Of a stretch of 8,938 nucleotides of DNA, positions 4,445 to 8,938 are shown in pieces. Every line of letters starts with the position of its first letter. The stretch's first letter is position 1. The notes below the pieces were generated by a model. It did no database searches. It saw only the letters and a program-made list of their open reading frames with translations, and was not told the origin of the DNA. The position numbers and the translations under genes are program-made. This DNA comes from an uncultured Collinsella sp. (GTDB taxonomy: Bacteria > Actinomycetota > Coriobacteriia > Coriobacteriales > Coriobacteriaceae). The DNA lies in NCBI GenBank assembly GCA_902489955.1, contig CABUBY010000068.1, forward strand, positions 1 to 8,938, written 5' to 3'.

Positions 4445-6529
4445 CTAGATACAGAATCCGGGGATCACGCAGGTTCGTTTGTTTGGCTTGTCCGCAGGCG
4501 TTGCGTACGTAAAGGCGTCGCCGTCGTGGCCCACACGGTTTATGTAGAGCGTGCCTTCGGTCTCCGATGAGTCGGGGCTCACCGTGCGCTCCCACCAGCA
4601 GGTGTCCTTGCCCTTCCACTGGCGGACCATCGTCTCGTTCGTGGAATACGGGCTCACCTTGAGCTCGCGGAAGAGCTGGTACTCCTTGCCCTCGCCGTTG
4701 TAGATGTCGGCCAGGTAGTGAAAGCCCTCGGCAAATGACTCGGGCGGCTGCACTCCGCACAGCTCGACCATGGCGGGCAGCCAAAGGGTTGCGGGCAACT
4801 CGCTCAGACACGATGCGCTTCTGGCAGCGCCAACGTTATTCGAGATCTTTTTGACAGATTTAATGAGTGCGCGCAACTCGTTGGGCAGCAGCTTAAGGCC
4901 GTCGCCGTCGAGCCATTCCCGCAGCTCGCAATCTGCCCAGCCGGCGCTCAACGGTTGGGCCGTGGCATCGCGCTCGGCAATGCCGGCATCGAACATAAAC
5001 GTCAGTCCGGCCTTGCCCGTCCCGTCTAGAAGCTCGTCGTGGCGGATGCCCACAAGCTGCGCGCCGACCTGCAGCCCGTTGGTGAGCGTGACACGCTTGG
5101 TACATGGATAGGGAATATGCCCGTTGTTATCGAGCAGATGGTAGCGCTTGGCAATCTCGCGCGCCTCGCTACGGGTCTCGGCGGCCTTAATCTTGAGCGA
5201 AATCTCCTGTAGCTGATCCCAGGTGTAGTCGTCAAGCGAACCGCGAATGCCGTCCAGGTAGTCGGGGATGCCAAAGCCATGGGTTGCCGCCCCGATAACG
5301 CCGAGCCCCGCAACGGCTGCGACAACGCCACCGATAATAAACCGGCGGCGGGTCATGGCATCGTGCCGGGCCTGCTCCAGAATCTCTCGCGCGCGCTCGC
5401 CGGCGACGTCGACCTTAAGGTGCGTACCGGAGTCGATGTCAATTGCGGTGTCACTGCCCGCGCCCTCGCGGCCCTCGGATTCGGCATCGGTGAGGTATGC
5501 CGAGAGCACCTCGAGCATCTGCTGTTCGGTGGGACGATCACGCTGCTCGACTGAGATGCCTTTCATGATGATTTGGACGAGCGCCTCGTCGTCACTGCAT
5601 CGCGGCTCGAGCGGCGCCGGCTTGGTCTTGGTCTTTATGAGGTAGAACGAACCGGTTGCCGCGGCACCCGTCGACTCCACATCGAACGGTTTGCGACCGC
5701 TGTAGAGCTGGTACAGAATGCTCGAAAGCGCGTAGACATCGATTGCGGGCGAGCGGCGAAGGGCCGCGATGCCTTCGATATCCTGCGTGAGCATCTCGGG
5801 CGCGGCGTATGCGGGCGTGGCAAAGCGCCAGATGTCGGCGCGCCGGGTGATCGTGTCATCGCCGAGGGCCATGGTCGCGGAGCCCATGTCGATGAGGCAG
5901 GGGTCAAAGGAGCAATCGACGATCTGCTGCTCGAGCGTTCGACTGGTGGTACGGAACATGATATTGGCGGGCGACAGGTCGCGATGGACGACCGGATTTA
6001 CGAGTCCCTGGGTCATCAGGAGTGCGCGAAGCACGGCGTTTCCAACGGCGGCGACCATCTGGGTGGTCAGCCCGCCCGAGGCGTCGTGCGGAAGCAAGGG
6101 CAGCGCCTGCTTGAGCGAGGTGCCCTCGACCCACTCCATGAGGATGAGCGGGTCATCCTCGCACGATCCGTAGCCATAGACGCGCGGAAATCCGCGCAGA
6201 TGCGAGACGGTACACAGATGACGATACTCCTCGAACAGCGCGGCGGTGTTGGCCAGGTGAGCGGCCGATTGCTCGGCGGAGCGGTCGGGGGCTTGGCCGG
6301 AAAGGATGGCGTTGTCCTTGAGTAGCTTGACGGCAAAGACCTCGCCGCTCGTGTTGGTCGCGCGCAGCACGTGCCCGATGTTGCCGTTGTTGCGGTGGGC
6401 CGTCTGGAGAATAAGCGTCATAAACCGACGCTTGGCGTCGTCCTCGGCGCTGGGGTCGACCGCCACGGCGGTATCGAACGTATCGAGACGGATGAGTTTG
6501 TCGCCATAGGCGCTATCGGTAGTATCCAT
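4445..6529 (-). CDS. Transmembrane Ser/Thr protein kinase with DUF6273-like outer domain
   Basis: 694 residues. An N-terminal Hanks-type kinase domain spans about 36-345: AVK with K68, the hinge LMEWVEG, the catalytic loop VHRDLSPANI (D184, N189), DMG at 214-216 in place of DFG, APE as AAPE 242-245, D264 of DVYALS and R332. All catalytic residues are present; the Gly-loop (NNGNIGHV, 47-54) is degenerate. A linker of about 50 residues leads to TRRRFIIGG and one membrane helix (about 397-418). The outer part (about 420-694) resembles DUF6273: WADCELREWL, LLPNELRALIKSV, CWWERTVSP and the C-terminal CVIPGFCI. There are no PASTA repeats. I chose the ATG at 6529 (AAGGA five bases upstream); the longer in-frame start at 6616 falls inside a hairpin. 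It follows the FHA gene by 171 bases on the same strand. The substrate and the signal are unknown; FHA protein partnership is inferred. Confidence 0.9.
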   Translation of the reverse strand: MDTTDSAYGDKLIRLDTFDTAVAVDPSAEDDAKRRFMTLILQTAHRNNGNIGHVLRATNTSGEVFAVKLLKDNAILSGQAPDRSAEQSAAHLANTAALFEEYRHLCTVSHLRGFPRVYGYGSCEDDPLILMEWVEGTSLKQALPLLPHDASGGLTTQMVAAVGNAVLRALLMTQGLVNPVVHRDLSPANIMFRTTSRTLEQQIVDCSFDPCLIDMGSATMALGDDTITRRADIWRFATPAYAAPEMLTQDIEGIAALRRSPAIDVYALSSILYQLYSGRKPFDVESTGAAATGSFYLIKTKTKPAPLEPRCSDDEALVQIIMKGISVEQRDRPTEQQMLEVLSAYLTDAESEGREGAGSDTAIDIDSGTHLKVDVAGERAREILEQARHDAMTRRRFIIGGVVAAVAGLGVIGAATHGFGIPDYLDGIRGSLDDYTWDQLQEISLKIKAAETRSEAREIAKRYHLLDNNGHIPYPCTKRVTLTNGLQVGAQLVGIRHDELLDGTGKAGLTFMFDAGIAERDATAQPLSAGWADCELREWLDGDGLKLLPNELRALIKSVKKISNNVGAARSASCLSELPATLWLPAMVELCGVQPPESFAEGFHYLADIYNGEGKEYQLFRELKVSPYSTNETMVRQWKGKDTCWWERTVSPDSSETEGTLYINRVGHDGDAFTYATPADKPNKRTCVIPGFCI

Positions 6530-6557
6530 GGCGTTCCTTTGTCTGGCATGGGTTGCC

Positions 6558-6625
6558 GCGCGTACACGTGAGCAGTGCGGATATCGGTAAAGTACCATGA
6601 TAGCCGCACTGCTCACGTGTACCGC
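6558..6625. other. Large hairpin with 19-bp perfect arms between FHA and kinase genes
   Basis: GTACACGTGAGCAGTGCGG (6562-6580) is repeated exactly inverted at 6604-6622. Inside, after one mismatch, 6582-6585 pair with 6599-6602, leaving a loop of about a dozen bases. Outside, with one bulged C (6561), 6558-6560 pair with 6623-6625. On the minus-strand message the hairpin would end about 20 bases before the kinase ribosome site, with no U-run after it. It could be an mRNA element that uncouples kinase from FHA expression, an operator for a dimeric protein, or a dispersed palindrome. Confidence 0.8.
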
Positions 6626-6666
6626 TGAGTATTGTCGTTTACGACGCAGAAGGTAGAAGACGAAAG

Positions 6667-6699
6667 ACGGACGGCGACCGTCTTCCGATCGCTGTCCGT
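6667..6699 (-). terminator. Terminator-like hairpin just after the FHA gene
   Basis: Arms ACGGACGGCGA (6667-6677) and TCGCTGTCCGT (6689-6699) pair over 11 positions with one G-T on the + strand (A-C mismatch on the minus strand), with an 11-nt loop. It begins one base after the FHA stop and is followed on the minus strand by CTTTCGTCTTCT, a broken pyrimidine run. It may act as a partial terminator ahead of the kinase gene. Confidence 0.4.
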
Positions 6700-6700
6700 G

Positions 6701-7663
6701 CTAGTCCACAATGACAAGGAATGTCGTGTAGAGACCCAGATGGAGCCTGTCGCTGTTGGCGATTTCTACGGGGGGATAGACTTTGCCGGGCTCGCGTTGG
6801 TCGCGCGGCGGCTCAATCACAATATCGCCGTCGCCCGCGCCCGATTCGAGCACTGTGCCGTTGGTCGATCCAAGGCCCTGGGCGTACCAGTGCTCACCCT
6901 CGAGCCAAATACGAAGATGCTCGCGCGAGGCGTCGGCGCCTACATCGGTGATGCTGGGCGAGGTTTTGGGCAAAGAACCAATCACGGTGCCGCGCGGATC
7001 GCGTGTGAGGGGATGGATTTGCATGTCGGCGCAGTTGTCGGCATGGGTTCTGAGCAGACCGAGGTTGGGAGCGACGGTGTGCGGCTGCTCCAGGCTGCTC
7101 ATAAAGCCACGTCCGACGGTAGTTTCGGTGGTGCCAAAGTGCCCGCCCGTCTTGCTGTCGCAAAAGCGCTCGACGGTGGCCACGCCCTGAACGGGATCGG
7201 CGAGCGCCCCCGTTGCTACAAAGAGCATCAAGAAGAGCGTGCTTTTTTCGCGCACGGCATTGCCGTCAAAGTTGTCGATGCGATTGAGGGCATTTGCATA
7301 TAGGCGGCTGTCCAGCTTGTAGCTGGCGAGAGCCGACATCATTTCGTTGGCGGCCGGACCGCGATAGTGCTCGGCGATTGCCTGATAGGCGGACTCGCCG
7401 CCGCCGAGCTTGCTGCAGATTGCCGCGGAAAGGTTGAGCGTGGTGACGGTAAAGTCGCTGTAGATGGCGGGCGCGCACTGGTCAGGCTTGCGATGGACGA
7501 TGTAACGGGTGAGATACGAGCGGTTGGAAGAGCATTTCTCGAGCAGGGTACTGCCGAGATAAGAGTTTCCATTGATGAGCATTCGGGCGATCTCGAGATG
7601 TTTAAGACCGCCGAACGAGCGAATATCGTTATAGAGGACCGAACAAGGCGTCTCTGCTGCCAC
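6701..7663 (-). CDS. FHA-domain protein with unknown helical N-terminal domain
   Basis: 320 residues from a GTG start at 7661-7663, chosen because AGGAGG lies five bases upstream; the frame stays open to 7915 but has no ribosome site there. Residues about 220-320 form an FHA domain, which binds phosphothreonine peptides: SREH at 246-249, GSTNGT at 265-270, and final strands IANSDRLHLGLYTTFLVIVD. The usual IGR of the first strands reads IGS (228-230), so the conserved arginine appears to be missing. Before it, TTETTVGRGF (178-187) resembles the ETT motif that kinases phosphorylate in GarA and OdhI. Residues 1-170 are mostly helical with a hydrophobic run (142-156, LFLMLFVATGALA) and no recognised family. 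There is no clear signal peptide, so it is probably cytoplasmic. The kinase gene follows on the same strand and is the likely partner; this is inference. Confidence 0.87.
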   Translation of the reverse strand: MAAETPCSVLYNDIRSFGGLKHLEIARMLINGNSYLGSTLLEKCSSNRSYLTRYIVHRKPDQCAPAIYSDFTVTTLNLSAAICSKLGGGESAYQAIAEHYRGPAANEMMSALASYKLDSRLYANALNRIDNFDGNAVREKSTLFLMLFVATGALADPVQGVATVERFCDSKTGGHFGTTETTVGRGFMSSLEQPHTVAPNLGLLRTHADNCADMQIHPLTRDPRGTVIGSLPKTSPSITDVGADASREHLRIWLEGEHWYAQGLGSTNGTVLESGAGDGDIVIEPPRDQREPGKVYPPVEIANSDRLHLGLYTTFLVIVD

Positions 7664-7769
7664 GGATACCTCCTTTGATTGCTTCCTAGCCAATATGGCG
7701 ATAGGAATTAATGGCCCCGGTGGGCGACGTATTAAATGGCTGCGCAATATATAGCGTAACCAAAGCAAC

Positions 7770-7775
7770 ATTATA
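7770..7775 (-). promoter_or_regulatory. Candidate -10 box for the FHA-kinase genes
   Basis: The minus strand reads TATAAT exactly, with a start expected near 7763 and a leader of about 100 bases to the GTG. At the right distance upstream only CCTGCA (7793-7798) is seen, a poor -35. The repeat at 7842-7898 lies about 65 bases further upstream. The rest of 7664-7841 shows no gene. Confidence 0.4.
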
Positions 7776-7841
7776 GGCCACATGTTCGAAATTGCAGGAA
7801 GACCGAGAGATTTGGTTTGGACTGAACGGAAATCCCCCTCT

Positions 7842-7898
7842 GTCTTGATCTGTAACATTTGGACCCGGTTTTGCCCTGCATCTGTTACAGATTGAGAC
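7842..7898. repeat. Solitary fifth copy (E) of the 57-nt palindromic repeat
   Basis: Arms GTCTTGATCTGTAACA and TGTTACAGATTGAGAC enclose a loop containing CCCGGTTTTGCC, and the unit is exactly 57 nt like B, C and D in the array at 4105-4402. It lies in the divergent space between the FHA gene and the helicase gene, upstream of both. The same repeat therefore stands on both sides of the FHA-kinase pair. Confidence 0.9.
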
Positions 7899-7961
7899 AA
7901 ACGGACCAGGCCCACTCCGTCCGCCTCGTCATCTGTGGTTTACGTGGGGGCATGCGAAGCA

Positions 7962-7977
7962 CGGGTATACTAACCCG
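7962..7977 (+). promoter_or_regulatory. Candidate helicase promoter with a dyad over the -10 box
   Basis: TATACT (7966-7971) is a good -10 box, lying 199 bases before the helicase ATG. CGGGT (7962-7966) and ACCCG (7973-7977) form a small dyad centred on it, which could be an operator. No clear -35 is found at 16-18 bp; TTTACG (7939-7944) is 21 bp away. The stretch 7978-8170 would be a long leader; it holds a 6-bp inverted repeat (8074-8079 with 8100-8105) around CCCGTTTTTG and no convincing small gene. Confidence 0.45.
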
Positions 7978-8170
7978 CGGCGAATCTGCTCCATCGCTTA
8001 GAGCTGCTGCGTCTGGACGGCGCGTGATAGGGCTGCCAAAGCGATCGCCAGCGTGCTGAGCAACGTCCTCTCTGTGCGCACCCGTTTTTGTATGTATTAG
8101 CGCACTACCAAGCACGCCCGCGCGGCCGCATGCCGTGCCCATTGCGCGTGCAGATAAGGAACAACAACAT

Positions 8171-8938
8171 ATGCGTAATTCTGTGTCCGACGTCACCGAC
8201 GCCGAGATCCTGGACGAGGCCCGCGAGGCCATGACCCAGGCTGCCTTCGATGCCGCCGATGAGGCAAATGCTGCCCAAGCCGTCGAGTCCGCTACCGAGA
8301 GCCTGCCCGCCTTTGACGAGCTGGGCCTCTCCGACGAGATGCTTCGTGCTATCGAGAACCTGGGCTACACGGCGCCCACGCCCGTGCAGGCCGGCTCCAT
8401 CCCCGTGGTGCTCGAGGGCCGCGACTTGCTTGCCGCCGCTCAGACCGGCACCGGCAAGACGGCCGCCTTTTTGCTGCCGACCATGAACAATCTGGAGCAC
8501 ATTGCTCCGCCCAAACCCGTGCGTGAGCGCGGCGGCCGCAACCGCCGTCGCGGTGCCAAGAAGCCCGAGGGCAACGGCCGTGGCCCCGTGATGCTCGTCA
8601 TCACCCCTACGCGCGAGCTTGCCCAGCAGATCGACGAGGTCGCGAGCAAAATCGCCGACGTCACCGGCCATGTTGCCGTGACCGTCGTGGGCGGCGTGAG
8701 CTACAAGCCCCAGACCGCTGCCCTCAAGTACGGTTGCGACATCCTGGTCGCCACGCCGGGCCGTCTGGTCGATCTGATCGAGCAGGGTGCCTGCCACCTG
8801 GACGAGGTCAAGGTGCTGGTGCTCGACGAGGCCGATCGCATGCTCGACATGGGCTTTTTGCCCGCCGTCCGCCGCATTGTGCGCGAGACGCCGGCCGAGC
8901 GCCAGACGCTGCTGTTCTCGGCGACGCTCGACGAGGAG
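8171..8938 (+). CDS. DEAD-box RNA helicase (3' truncated by window end)
   Basis: The first 256 residues of an ATP-dependent RNA helicase are visible; the frame is open to the last base. An acidic, alanine-rich extension (1-45) precedes the Q motif region (F48...TPVQ, Q73). Then come motif I AQTGTGKT 90-97, motif Ia PTREL 146-150, GG 174-175, motif Ib TPGR 195-198, motif II DEAD 219-222 and motif III SAT 250-252. An arginine- and glycine-rich insert (about 114-138, with RERGGRNRRRGAKK) lies between motifs I and Ia, an RNA-binding-like stretch. The second RecA domain is outside the window, so the subfamily (RhlE- or DeaD-like) cannot be settled. The ATG at 8171 has AAGGA ten bases upstream, slightly far but the best choice. 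Such helicases remodel RNA in ribosome assembly, mRNA decay or cold adaptation. It is divergent from the FHA gene, with a leader of about 200 bases. Confidence 0.95.
   Translation, partial: MRNSVSDVTDAEILDEAREAMTQAAFDAADEANAAQAVESATESLPAFDELGLSDEMLRAIENLGYTAPTPVQAGSIPVVLEGRDLLAAAQTGTGKTAAFLLPTMNNLEHIAPPKPVRERGGRNRRRGAKKPEGNGRGPVMLVITPTRELAQQIDEVASKIADVTGHVAVTVVGGVSYKPQTAALKYGCDILVATPGRLVDLIEQGACHLDEVKVLVLDEADRMLDMGFLPAVRRIVRETPAERQTLLFSATLDEE

Noticed and set aside
6530..6616. Kinase start at 6616
   Set aside because: The added 29 residues come from the arms and loop of the inverted repeat at 6562-6622, and the ATG at 6529 has AAGGA at good spacing.
4266..7898. G-U wobble pairs in units C and E as proof of RNA-level selection
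   Set aside because: The changes give wobbles on the + strand in C and E but on the minus strand in D, and mismatches in A, so no strand is consistently favoured; C-to-T transitions explain them more simply.
7951..8059. Small + strand open frame upstream of the helicase
   Set aside because: No ribosome site, no recognisable protein features, and it overlaps the candidate promoter.
8105..8797. Minus-strand open frame of 230 codons over the helicase
   Set aside because: It is the antisense shadow of the DEAD-box helicase; its product is glycine- and leucine-rich with no motif.

Overview
The window looks like chromosome of a high-GC anaerobic actinobacterium of the Coriobacteriia, most likely Collinsella or a close relative. 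This rests on GC-rich codon use, strong AGGAG-type ribosome binding sites, the zinc-ribbon, kinase and FHA protein types, and the style of the intergenic palindromes. It is a judgement from pattern, not from a database search.

Layout. (1) 1-246: the 3' end of an unrecognised + strand gene and a strong bidirectional terminator. (2) 247-928: a small minus-strand membrane protein with a zinc ribbon, bordered on both sides by GGGACA-type palindromes. (3) 929-4031: a minus-strand copper-resistance operon, copA (Cu+ P-type ATPase), copZ-like chaperone and csoR repressor. It has a CsoR-type operator inside its promoter and a long hairpin between copA and copZ. (4) 4057-4425: about 350 bases of non-coding DNA holding four 57-nt palindromic units at an 80/81-bp period, plus a half unit next to the copA promoter. 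(5) 4445-7663: two minus-strand signalling genes, an FHA-domain protein followed by a transmembrane Ser/Thr protein kinase with a DUF6273-like outer domain. A 19-bp perfect inverted repeat lies between them. (6) 7664-8170: non-coding DNA with a fifth, solitary copy of the 57-nt palindrome and divergent candidate promoters. (7) 8171-8938: the N-terminal part of a DEAD-box RNA helicase on the + strand, cut by the window end.

How the genes work together. CsoR should repress its own operon until Cu(I) binds, CopZ should carry Cu(I), and CopA should pump it out. The kinase probably senses something outside the membrane and phosphorylates cytoplasmic proteins. The FHA protein next to it is a plausible partner: it has a GarA/OdhI-like ETT motif ahead of its FHA domain, which suggests a phospho-switch. 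No PP2C phosphatase is visible in the window.

The most unusual content is non-coding: the regular palindrome array with its outlying copy, the copA-copZ hairpin, and the hairpin between the FHA and kinase genes. No CRISPR array, tRNA, rRNA or transposase gene was seen.
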